Positions 1-5,499 of a stretch of DNA of 5,499 nt are shown in pieces. The first letter of the stretch is position 1, and each line of letters begins with the position of its first letter. Both the position numbers and the translations under genes were made by a program. A model generated the notes under the pieces. It saw nothing but the letters and a program-made list of their open reading frames with translations. It ran no database searches and was not told the origin of the DNA. The stretch is from Dehalococcoidia bacterium (lineage in GTDB: Bacteria > Chloroflexota > Dehalococcoidia > Lucifugimonadales > UBA3495): contig NVWX01000029.1 in the NCBI GenBank assembly GCA_002746355.1, forward strand, positions 43,372 to 48,870, in the 5' to 3' direction.

Positions 1-1
1 C

Positions 2-226
2 GTAGTCATCGCCCTGATCATATTCTTCGGGGCGTGGGCGGTGTCGGCCGACGTGGGCCAACGCACCCTGGCTTTTGGCCTACCAGGCACCACGCCGACC
101 CTTAGCGGCGCCAACCTTCAGGAAACCGATTCGGGGCCATATCAGATCGCCCGCTTGGGCGATCATGAGACCGCCAGGGATACCTGGTGGGGCGGCGCAT
201 TCTTGAGGGCTTGCCCATTGCATTAG
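2..226 (+). CDS. 3' end of an unidentified gene with a membrane-like segment (partial)
   Basis: This reading frame is open from the left edge of the window and ends at a TAG (224-226), giving the last 74 residues of a longer protein whose start lies outside. The first 16 or so residues (VVIALIIFFGAWAVSA) are strongly hydrophobic and look like the end of a transmembrane helix. A polar tail of about 58 residues follows, with no motif I recognise, ending in ACPLH. Codon third positions are mostly G or C, as in the neighbouring genes, which supports real coding. The hydrophobic stretch suggests a membrane protein, possibly the last helix of a transporter or permease followed by a cytoplasmic or exported tail. 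The family cannot be named from this fragment. A GTG at position 41 could start a 61-residue ORF, but the frame stays open upstream, so a truncated longer gene is more likely. Confidence 0.5.
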   Translation, partial: VVIALIIFFGAWAVSADVGQRTLAFGLPGTTPTLSGANLQETDSGPYQIARLGDHETARDTWWGGAFLRACPLH

Positions 227-273
227 AGCAGACTGGATCACCGCGATTAATAAAAAAGGACAAAGAGAGACCT

Positions 274-293
274 GACCGGCTCATTGGCCGGTC
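274..293 (+). repeat. 7-bp perfect inverted repeat (hairpin) over the candidate TTG start of the transporter gene
   Basis: GACCGGC (274-280) and GCCGGTC (287-293) are exact reverse complements separated by a 6-nt loop, TCATTG. The loop contains the alternative TTG start codon (284-286) of the transporter. No T-tract follows, so it is not a canonical intrinsic terminator. It could be a leader hairpin affecting translation, an operator, or chance in GC-rich DNA. If it forms in the mRNA it lies 26 nt upstream of ATG 320. Confidence 0.4.
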
Positions 294-319
294 CACCTCC
301 CTCGGGTAAACCCAACGCC

Positions 320-1705
320 ATGGCGGTCACCACTACCCCTACCCCTGCAAGAACTCGCTCCCCAAAGAGGATCCACCGCGCCTGGATAATCCTAGCGATC
401 CTAGCCATAGCCCAGATCGTCGGCCAGTCCATCAGCATGGCGGCTGGAGTCATGGTCGCTCCTCTGAATGACCCGGACGGCGGTTTCGGCTGGAACATCG
501 GCCTGATCGGGGCGGCCTTGGCCTCTTACTACCTCTTCGGAGCGCTAGCCGCGCCGATAACCGGCATGCTCGGCGACCGCTACGGCGCCCGTCCCATGAT
601 GTTAGCTTGCGGTGTCCTCTACGCAGCCAGCATGGTCCTGATCGGCACCGTGACCCATCTCTGGCAATTCTTCTTGTACTTCGGTGTGATGCTGTCGGTC
701 ACTCAGTCATTGGCCATGGTGCCACTGTTGGCGTCGGTCAATGGCTGGTTCAAACAACGGCTGGGCCTGGCCACCGGACTTCTTTGGGCCTCGGGTGGTA
801 TCGGCGCCGCGGTCGTCGCACCCGGAATCGCCAACCTTCTGAATGCCGTCGGATGGCAGCAAACATTCACCTATATCGGCCTTGCCGGCGGCGGGATGAT
901 GGTTTTTTTGACCCTCTTTTACCGCTCCAAGCCCTCGGATGCCGGAGTTACCGCCTTAGGAGCGCGCGCTGGCGACCCCGCGGAGATCGTTCGGGGCAAA
1001 GACATCGATCGTTTGCGCCTCAAGGTTTTCAACAAGGCCATGCGCCGGACCCGGGCATTCTGGAACCTGCCCACGATTCACGGCCTGGGCTGCGCCGGTC
1101 ACGGAATCGTATTGATCTACTCCATCCCGTTGGCCATCGAACAGGGAGTCAGCCTGACTGCGGCGTCGTACATTCTGGCGCTTATATCCATCTTCAGCAT
1201 CGTGGGCCGGTTCATGGCCCCGATATTGGCGGAGCGCATGGGCGCCAAGCCCGTGATGATGACCGCCTTGTTCGTCCAGGGCCTTACAGTCCTCGTGCTG
1301 TTCTGGGCGCAAGACGCCTGGACTTTCTACCTGTTCGCCGGCCTGTTCGGGCTGGGATTCGGGGGTGAGATGTCCGCGTACCTGGTGGTGAACCGCCAGT
1401 ACTTCGGAACGGGTCCATTGGCAACCCTCTACGGGTTTGAGATGATGGGGGCGCTTTCGGGCCACGCCATAGCGACTATCTTAGGTGGGCTGGCCATCTT
1501 CATAACCGGTTCGTTCAATCCGGCGTTGGTGCTGTCCATGTTCTTCAGCTTCTCCGGCGTGCTGGTCATCTACAGCATGGAGTCCAGCGCCAAAGTCCTG
1601 ATTCCCGATTGGGAGGAAGCACTTCCTCCGGAAGCCAAGACCACGCCGCAGATCTCGGAACGAGCGGTCCGGGCGGCACTGATCGAGCAATTGGACTCGG
1701 ACTAG
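320..1705 (+). CDS. Major facilitator superfamily (MFS) transporter
   Basis: This encodes a 461-residue secondary transporter of the inner membrane, the usual MFS size. After a short basic tail (about residues 1-20), hydrophobic helices follow in two halves. The signature motif A between helices 2 and 3 is clear (GMLGDRYGAR, residues 82-91), and a weaker copy sits in the second half (ILAERMGAK, 302-310), as expected for the MFS internal duplication. A Gly-rich helix 5 (about 158-170) is preceded by NGWFKQRLGLATG (141-153), a pattern common in the monocarboxylate/oxalate-formate type MFS_1 porters. A polar loop at about 202-245 separates the halves. The start is uncertain: ATG 320 has no clear ribosome-binding site, and an in-frame TTG at 284 would add 12 residues. 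An in-frame stop at 251-253 limits any longer version. The substrate is unknown. The cyclase-family hydrolase gene 32 nt downstream may act on the imported compound, which is inference. Confidence 0.93.
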   Translation: MAVTTTPTPARTRSPKRIHRAWIILAILAIAQIVGQSISMAAGVMVAPLNDPDGGFGWNIGLIGAALASYYLFGALAAPITGMLGDRYGARPMMLACGVLYAASMVLIGTVTHLWQFFLYFGVMLSVTQSLAMVPLLASVNGWFKQRLGLATGLLWASGGIGAAVVAPGIANLLNAVGWQQTFTYIGLAGGGMMVFLTLFYRSKPSDAGVTALGARAGDPAEIVRGKDIDRLRLKVFNKAMRRTRAFWNLPTIHGLGCAGHGIVLIYSIPLAIEQGVSLTAASYILALISIFSIVGRFMAPILAERMGAKPVMMTALFVQGLTVLVLFWAQDAWTFYLFAGLFGLGFGGEMSAYLVVNRQYFGTGPLATLYGFEMMGALSGHAIATILGGLAIFITGSFNPALVLSMFFSFSGVLVIYSMESSAKVLIPDWEEALPPEAKTTPQISERAVRAALIEQLDSD

Positions 1706-1724
1706 CGGGCGAACCGAGCATTTT

Positions 1725-1729
1725 GGGAG
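1725..1729 (+). promoter_or_regulatory. Ribosome-binding site of the cyclase-family gene
   Basis: GGGAG lies 8 nt before ATG 1738 in the short gap after the transporter stop codon. It decides the start against the longer upstream-open frame and is the clearest Shine-Dalgarno sequence in the window. Confidence 0.6.
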
Positions 1730-1737
1730 TAACAGGA

Positions 1738-2412
1738 ATGGCTGAACTCATCGACTTGACCCTGACACTGGGCAGCGAACGTATCAGTCTGGTGCCCGGG
1801 TTGGTGGGCGTGGAGACCGAGTCCATCCAGACCCACGCCACCCATGCCCGGTCCAACCAGAAGCTGTGCTTGGCGACCCATATCGGCACCCACGTTGATG
1901 CCCCGTTCCATTTCGTCGACGGCGCAACGACCATCGATAATATGCCGCTGGAGAAGTACGCCGGCCCGGCTTTGCTACTGGACCTTCGCGCGGTGGCCAA
2001 AGGCCAGACGCCGTTATCGGTCTCGGAGCTCACGGACGCCGGTGCAAGCCCAGCCCCCGTCAAGGACAAGATCGTGATCTTGTTCACCGGCTGGGCGGAA
2101 GCCGAGTCCGGAGGGCCCCGTTTCTACGGGCACGGTCCCTATCTCAGCACTGAAGGGGCAGCCTACCTGGCCGACTGCGGCGCCAACGCCGTGGCCGTGG
2201 ACTTCCCCATCGACAAACACCCAGACACGCCCCTATCGACGATCAAGGACTTCCCGGTCCACCGCCTGCTTCTAGGGCAGAACATTCCCCTCATCGAGAA
2301 CCTGATCAACCTGGACAAGCTGGTGGGCAAAGAGTTTGAACTCTGGGCTCTGCCGCTGAAACTCAAAGGGGGAGACGGCGCCGCGACTAGGGCCGTAGCC
2401 CGCATCCTCTAG
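1738..2412 (+). CDS. Cyclase/kynurenine formamidase-family metal-dependent hydrolase
   Basis: This is a complete 224-residue protein of the cyclase family (PF04199), which includes bacterial kynurenine formamidase (KynB), isatin hydrolase and polyketide cyclase-like enzymes. It carries the family signature HxGTHxDxPxH as HIGTHVDAPFH (residues 48-58). His48, His52 and Asp54 are the expected metal ligands. Further family features are His175 with Glu187 twelve residues later (HRLLLGQNIPLIENL) and the C-terminal block LPLKLKGGDGAATRAVA (205-221). The length matches the family's usual 200-260 residues. ATG 1738 is chosen because GGGAG (1725-1729) lies 8 nt upstream, the best ribosome-binding site in the window, and because translation from it begins with the typical family N-terminus (ELIDLTLTL). 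The frame is open further upstream to 1609, but that overlaps the transporter. It probably hydrolyses an amide or lactone-type bond with a bound divalent metal. The substrate is not evident, and no tryptophan-degradation genes are seen nearby, so kynB is not assigned. Confidence 0.93.
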   Translation: MAELIDLTLTLGSERISLVPGLVGVETESIQTHATHARSNQKLCLATHIGTHVDAPFHFVDGATTIDNMPLEKYAGPALLLDLRAVAKGQTPLSVSELTDAGASPAPVKDKIVILFTGWAEAESGGPRFYGHGPYLSTEGAAYLADCGANAVAVDFPIDKHPDTPLSTIKDFPVHRLLLGQNIPLIENLINLDKLVGKEFELWALPLKLKGGDGAATRAVARIL

Positions 2413-2424
2413 CCCCTCATCACG

Positions 2425-3072
2425 ATGGCAACACCGAGACCACGTGAAGCCACGCCAATCCTGCTAGCCACTGGGAACGGTGACAAACAGACCGCCTTCA
2501 GGTCGTTGCTAGACGGCCTCCCGTTGCACCCGGTCACCCCCAACGACCTCGGCTTCACGGCGTCGCCTAATGAAGACGGCGACACCCATCAAGCCATCGC
2601 CTGTGAGAAAGCCGTGGAGTGGTCCAAAGCTGGTTCCATGTTGGCCATCGCATCTGACGGCGGTCTGGTCGTCCCGGCTCTGGGGCCTGCCTGGGAGAGC
2701 CGTCATACCCGCAGGTTCGCCGGCCCGGAGGTCGATGACTCGCAGCGGGTCGACCGGCTGTTGGAACTCATGGCGCCGTACACAGGGGCCGATAGGAACG
2801 CATCATGGGCCGAGGCGCTGGCCATCGCCTATAAGGGCAGGCTTTTGGCTTCCTGGGAGCTTCTCGGGGTTACTGGTGAGATAGCCCAGGCCCGCCAACC
2901 CGGCCCGGTACCCGAATTTTGGGCATTCACGGTTTGGAACTTCCCAGAACTTGGAAAAACATACAACGAACTGACACCGGACGAACTGGAATCCATGAAC
3001 GACCACTGGACCCGACTGGGCAACCTAGTCCGGCATTTTTTCCGATCGATATTCGTTCCTCCATCAGAGTAA
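2425..3072 (+). CDS. Divergent HAM1/RdgB-like (non-canonical purine NTP pyrophosphatase fold) protein
   Basis: This is a 215-residue protein, close to the roughly 200 residues typical of the HAM1/ITPA/RdgB family, whose members hydrolyse ITP, XTP and dITP to monophosphates to keep deaminated purines out of nucleic acids. Recognisable blocks in order are LATGNGDK (residues 14-21, nucleotide-binding start), a Lys at 62 in the position of the ENAxxKA helix, ASDGGLVVPALG (76-87, equivalent of ADDSGLxVxALxG, with Asp78 at the catalytic-base position), RRFAG (96-100), LLGVTGEIAQAR (146-157) and FPELGKTYNEL (173-183). Several family hallmarks are altered: FGYDPIF is replaced by FWAFTVW (165-171) and SHR by DHW (193-195). 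The enzyme may therefore have changed specificity or lost activity. It begins 12 nt after the cyclase stop with no visible ribosome-binding site, which suggests translational coupling within the same operon. Confidence 0.8.
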   Translation: MATPRPREATPILLATGNGDKQTAFRSLLDGLPLHPVTPNDLGFTASPNEDGDTHQAIACEKAVEWSKAGSMLAIASDGGLVVPALGPAWESRHTRRFAGPEVDDSQRVDRLLELMAPYTGADRNASWAEALAIAYKGRLLASWELLGVTGEIAQARQPGPVPEFWAFTVWNFPELGKTYNELTPDELESMNDHWTRLGNLVRHFFRSIFVPPSE

Positions 3073-3100
3073 CTTGGGTAGAATAATCCGTCGCATCAAC

Positions 3101-3113
3101 CCGGCTGTGCCGG
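3101..3113 (+). repeat. Short GC-rich inverted repeat downstream of the HAM1-like gene
   Basis: CCGGC (3101-3105) and GCCGG (3109-3113) are complementary around a TGT loop, 28 nt after the stop of the HAM1-like gene. No T-run follows, so it is at best a weak mRNA 3'-end structure rather than an intrinsic terminator. Confidence 0.3.
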
Positions 3114-3140
3114 CCGGTGGTGCGCTTAACGCCTTTGGGA

Positions 3141-3146
3141 TACAAT
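3141..3146 (+). promoter_or_regulatory. Possible -10 element for the MoxR/VWA unit
   Basis: TACAAT in the 120-nt gap differs from the sigma-70 consensus TATAAT at one position and lies 46 nt before GTG 3193. No convincing -35 box is present 16-18 nt upstream (TGGTGC region). The gap, the largest between complete genes here, is the natural place for a promoter, but this call rests on one hexamer. A second candidate, TAGAAT at 3079-3084, is even less supported. Confidence 0.25.
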
Positions 3147-3156
3147 TACTGCCCGT

Positions 3157-3168
3157 GCCTGACCAGGC
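3157..3168. repeat. Short palindrome in the leader of the MoxR gene
   Basis: GCCTG (3157-3161) and CAGGC (3164-3168) are inverted copies around a 2-nt centre. The site lies just downstream of the candidate -10 element and 24 nt before the start codon, where an operator could sit. A 5-bp arm can occur by chance in GC-rich DNA. Confidence 0.25.
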
Positions 3169-3192
3169 CTCAAATGCCAACTGCCGGAGACA

Positions 3193-4191
3193 GTGACTCT
3201 ATTGACCACCACCGGAAAAACCCCTAGAAATACCGCCAAAAAAACAGAAGAGACTCCGTGTGAGTACCAAGCTCCCGAGTCCATCGAAGCCGTACAGGAA
3301 TTGCTGCGCGGCCAAGACTACATCTCCGACCGTGCGCTGGCGGTGCCCATATTCCTGGCGATGAAGCTGCAAAGGCCCCTATTCCTGGAAGGAGAGGCTG
3401 GAGTCGGCAAGACCGAGATCGCCCGCGCGCTGGCCAACGGTCTGGGCACCAAGTTGATCCGCCTGCAATGCTACGAAGGACTGGACATAAATCAGGCGGT
3501 TTACGAGTGGAACCACACCCGTCAGATACTAGAGATTCGCCTGATGGAAGCGGCGGGAAACGTCGACCGGGAAGCCGCCAATGCCGACCTGTTCAGCGAG
3601 AACTTCCTGATCAAACGCCCGCTGCTCCAAGCCATCGACGAGGCGGAAGAGCGGCCGCCGGTGCTCCTGATCGACGAACTCGACCGCTCCGACGAGGAAT
3701 TCGAAGGGTTCTTGCTGGAGCTTCTGGGGGACTACCAGATCACCATTCCCGAGTTAGGCACCTATAAGGCGGCCCACCCGCCAATCGTAATCATCACCTC
3801 GAACCGCACTAGGGAGATCCACGACGCCCTGAAGCGCCGCTGCCTCTACCATTGGGTCGATTACCCCGACTACCAGAAGGAGTTGCAGATAATCACCGCC
3901 AGGATTCCCGGCGCCCCCAGGAAGTTGGCCGAACAGGTGACGGCCTTCATTCAAGAGATGCGGGAGACCGAACTATTCAAGATCCCCGGAATATCTGAAA
4001 CCCTGGACTGGCTGTCAGCCCTGCTGGCCTTGAACCAGACTGAACTCGACCCGTCGGTGATCGACGACACTCTGGGCATGATGCTCAAGTACCAAGACGA
4101 TATCGAGACCGTCAAAGGTGAGCCGGTGCGGGCGATGTTGGAACGCTCCAAGAACCGCGGCCCACGCCGTGGCGGCCGCCGCCGCGGTTAA
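3193..4191 (+). CDS. MoxR-family AAA+ ATPase, CoxD-like
   Basis: This is a 332-residue soluble AAA+ ATPase of the MoxR branch. Walker A is GEAGVGKT (residues 67-74) and Walker B is VLLIDELD (157-164). Sensor 1 is TSN (202-204), and the Arg pair in ALKRRC (212-217) is at the arginine-finger position. A small alpha-helical lid domain follows (about 225-315). The protein is closest in feel to CoxD, which with the VWA protein CoxE helps mature the Mo/Cu centre of carbon monoxide dehydrogenase. MoxR proteins in general act as chaperone-like remodelling ATPases. The first 25 or so residues are Thr/Lys-rich and probably disordered, and the last eleven (NRGPRRGGRRR, then a final Gly) form an Arg/Gly-rich tail. 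The start is uncertain: GGAGA (3186-3190) is only 2 nt from GTG 3193 but 11 nt from the in-frame TTG 3202, so the protein may be three residues shorter. The VWA gene follows after 11 nt. Confidence 0.95.
   Translation: MTLLTTTGKTPRNTAKKTEETPCEYQAPESIEAVQELLRGQDYISDRALAVPIFLAMKLQRPLFLEGEAGVGKTEIARALANGLGTKLIRLQCYEGLDINQAVYEWNHTRQILEIRLMEAAGNVDREAANADLFSENFLIKRPLLQAIDEAEERPPVLLIDELDRSDEEFEGFLLELLGDYQITIPELGTYKAAHPPIVIITSNRTREIHDALKRRCLYHWVDYPDYQKELQIITARIPGAPRKLAEQVTAFIQEMRETELFKIPGISETLDWLSALLALNQTELDPSVIDDTLGMMLKYQDDIETVKGEPVRAMLERSKNRGPRRGGRRRG
4153..4189 (+). repeat. 9-bp perfect inverted repeat closing the MoxR gene
   Basis: AACCGCGGC (4153-4161) and GCCGCGGTT (4181-4189) are exact reverse complements. 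The 19-nt centre contains a smaller hairpin, CCAC (4162-4165) with GTGG (4169-4172). The repeat runs to the first base of the TAA stop and ends 13 nt before the VWA start codon. No T-run follows, so termination is unlikely. It may affect translational coupling or mRNA stability between the two genes, or merely reflect GC-rich Arg/Gly codons. Confidence 0.5.
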
Positions 4192-4202
4192 CTTAAGTCA
4201 TC

Positions 4203-5499
4203 ATGCCTGGTCCCATACCGATCACCCCCAACGATGCAGGCCCCGACGGCCATATCCTGCACAGCTTGACGCTCTTCGGCGAGATGCTGCGCCGCGTGGG
4301 GCTGGAGATCGGCTCTGGCAACATGCTGGACCTGGTCCGGGCAACAGAATACGTGTCCATCGGCAAGCGCGGGGAATTCTTCCAAGCCGCCCGCAGCATC
4401 CTAGTGCATCGCAAGCAAGACCTGCCAATCTTCGATGAGGCTTTCCAGGTGTTCTGGCGCAAGCCTTCAGACCGCACCACGACGATGGACCTGCGCTCCT
4501 TGGGCGAACAGAAGCGGTTCCGGAAGCCCCAGGTGAGCACGGGCCGCGACGATGAGCCCGAGGGCGCCGGAACATTCGAAGGCGATCCGGACGACGATTC
4601 CGTACAGAACGTGGACCTGAGCCGCGCCTACAGCGCGGTTGAGGTGTTCCGTGAAAAGGACTTCTCCGAGTTCACATTAGGGGAGATGGCCGATGCCCGC
4701 CACATGATGGCCAGCCTGACCTGGGACCTGGGTAAACGCCGCACCCGCCGGTTGGCGCCCGGCCGGTCCGGCCCGCTGGACTTGCGCCGCACCATGCGCC
4801 AGAGTCTCAGATACGGCGGAGAATTCCTGGAATTGGCCCACCGGTCCCCCAAGGACAAGCCCCGCTCTTTGGTGCTCATCTGCGACGTCAGCGGCTCCAT
4901 GGAGCGTTACACACGGATGCTCCTCCAGTTCATCCATACTATTGCCAGCGGCTTCGACAAATTAGAGGCCTTCTTGTTCGCCACACGCCTGACTCGCATC
5001 ACCCGGCACTTGAAATACCGGAGCATCGACCAAGCCATCGACGAGGTCTCGAAATCGGTGCCCGATTGGGCCGGTGGGACCCGCATCGGCGACGCGGTGA
5101 AGACTTTCAACTACCAATGGCTGCGGCGGGTCCTCCGGGGCCAGGCCGTTGTGCTGATAATATCCGACGGCTGGGACCGGGGCGACCCGGAACTGCTGGC
5201 CAAGGAGACCTCCCGGCTTCAACGCAGTTGCCACCGTCTGGTCTGGCTGAACCCTCTCTTGGGCTCGCCCGACTACCAGCCTCTGACCCAGGGAATGAAG
5301 GCCGCGCTGCCGTTCGTGGATGATTTCCTGCCGGTCCACAACCTGAACAGCCTGGAATCTCTGGCCCAACATATAAGTAGTTTGGGACCCGACCGCGCTC
5401 TGGGACAGGCCTACCGCGCTCCTGCTGAGGAGGAACTGGAACCCGAGCCGGTTGTCGCGGCAGACCGGCCCATCGACCGGCTGAAACTGCCCACGTTCC
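4203..5499 (+). CDS. VWA domain-containing protein, CoxE-like (3' end outside the window)
   Basis: The frame runs open from ATG 4203 to the window edge: 432 residues with no stop codon, so the C-terminus is missing. The N-terminal half (about 15-215) is the helical, charged region usual in CoxE-type proteins (LFGEMLRRVGLEIGSGNMLD near the start), with an acidic stretch at about 114-132. The von Willebrand factor A domain starts at about 221 and has a full metal-ion-dependent adhesion site: DVSGS (Asp228, Ser230, Ser232), Thr293 in GGTRIGDA, and Asp322 in ISDGWDRGD. These residues bind a divalent metal and contact a partner or client. CoxE-type proteins work with the MoxR-type ATPase encoded just upstream, and the 11-nt spacing supports co-expression. 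No signal peptide or membrane segment is seen, so it is probably cytoplasmic. After about residue 400 the sequence becomes acidic and Pro-rich (AEEELEPEPVV), likely a flexible tail. No good ribosome-binding site precedes ATG 4203. Confidence 0.93.
   Translation, partial: MPGPIPITPNDAGPDGHILHSLTLFGEMLRRVGLEIGSGNMLDLVRATEYVSIGKRGEFFQAARSILVHRKQDLPIFDEAFQVFWRKPSDRTTTMDLRSLGEQKRFRKPQVSTGRDDEPEGAGTFEGDPDDDSVQNVDLSRAYSAVEVFREKDFSEFTLGEMADARHMMASLTWDLGKRRTRRLAPGRSGPLDLRRTMRQSLRYGGEFLELAHRSPKDKPRSLVLICDVSGSMERYTRMLLQFIHTIASGFDKLEAFLFATRLTRITRHLKYRSIDQAIDEVSKSVPDWAGGTRIGDAVKTFNYQWLRRVLRGQAVVLIISDGWDRGDPELLAKETSRLQRSCHRLVWLNPLLGSPDYQPLTQGMKAALPFVDDFLPVHNLNSLESLAQHISSLGPDRALGQAYRAPAEEELEPEPVVAADRPIDRLKLPTF

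Noticed and set aside
607..1368. Open + frame of 253 codons overlapping the transporter in another frame.
   Set aside because: Its Arg/His/Pro/Gly-rich composition has no motif, while the overlapping frame encodes a full set of transmembrane helices with MFS motif A.
956..1465. Long open frame on the - strand (169 codons) inside the transporter gene.
   Set aside because: It is antisense to a clearly recognised MFS gene, has no family motif, and is rich in residues typical of reverse-frame reading of GC-rich DNA.
1609..1737. Upstream-open extension of the cyclase-family frame into the transporter gene.
   Set aside because: The added residues match no family sequence, overlap the transporter C-terminus, and are unnecessary because ATG 1738 has a good ribosome-binding site.
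3011..3041. Imperfect stem (CCCGACT / AGTCCGG, one mismatch) followed by six T residues, resembling an intrinsic terminator.
   Set aside because: It lies inside the coding region of the HAM1-like gene, the stem is short and mismatched, and the loop is 9 nt. Termination before the stop codon would be unexpected.
4172..4179. GCGGCCGC palindrome, which might suggest a cloning junction.
   Set aside because: It falls within an in-frame Arg/Gly-rich tail in GC-rich DNA, and the sequence on both sides continues as natural coding sequence.
4193..4575. Two overlapping - strand open frames (about 115 codons each) opposite the VWA gene start.
   Set aside because: They are antisense to the VWA protein, which shows a complete MIDAS and runs open for 432 codons. 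They carry no recognisable domain.

Overview
The window reads as ordinary chromosomal DNA from a GC-rich bacterium. All genes lie on the + strand and are tightly packed. Ribosome-binding sites are weak or absent at most starts, and there are no RNA genes, insertion sequences or CRISPR arrays. The gene content (a cyclase-family hydrolase beside an MFS porter, a divergent HAM1-like protein, and a CoxD/CoxE-type MoxR-VWA pair) and the protein style would suit a marine or soil Chloroflexota (for example the SAR202/Dehalococcoidia group). That placement is an impression from family knowledge, not a demonstrated assignment.

Layout. Positions 2-226 hold the 3' end of an unidentified gene that starts with a membrane-like segment. 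Positions 320-1705 (or 284-1705) encode a 12-helix-type major facilitator transporter. After a 32-nt gap, 1738-2412 encodes a complete metal-dependent cyclase/kynurenine formamidase-family hydrolase. After 12 nt, 2425-3072 encodes a HAM1/ITPase-fold protein with several altered signature residues. A 120-nt gap (3073-3192) holds short inverted repeats and a possible -10 element. Next come a MoxR-family AAA+ ATPase (3193-4191) and, 11 nt later, a CoxE-type VWA protein (4203 to the window end) that is cut off before its stop codon.

How they may work together. The transporter, cyclase and HAM1-like genes look like one transcription unit. The transporter could import a small carboxylate or amide that the cyclase-family enzyme hydrolyses, but the substrate cannot be read from sequence. 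The AAA+ and VWA genes form a second unit. In this family the ATPase and the MIDAS-containing VWA protein act together as a chaperone-like complex that matures or remodels a client protein. The best-studied relatives, CoxD and CoxE, help assemble the Mo/Cu site of carbon monoxide dehydrogenase. No client enzyme is visible here.

No clearly undescribed system was found. The points most worth a second look are the altered signature motifs of the HAM1-like protein, a strong 9-bp inverted repeat that closes the ATPase gene just before the VWA gene, and a hairpin that overlaps the candidate TTG start of the transporter.
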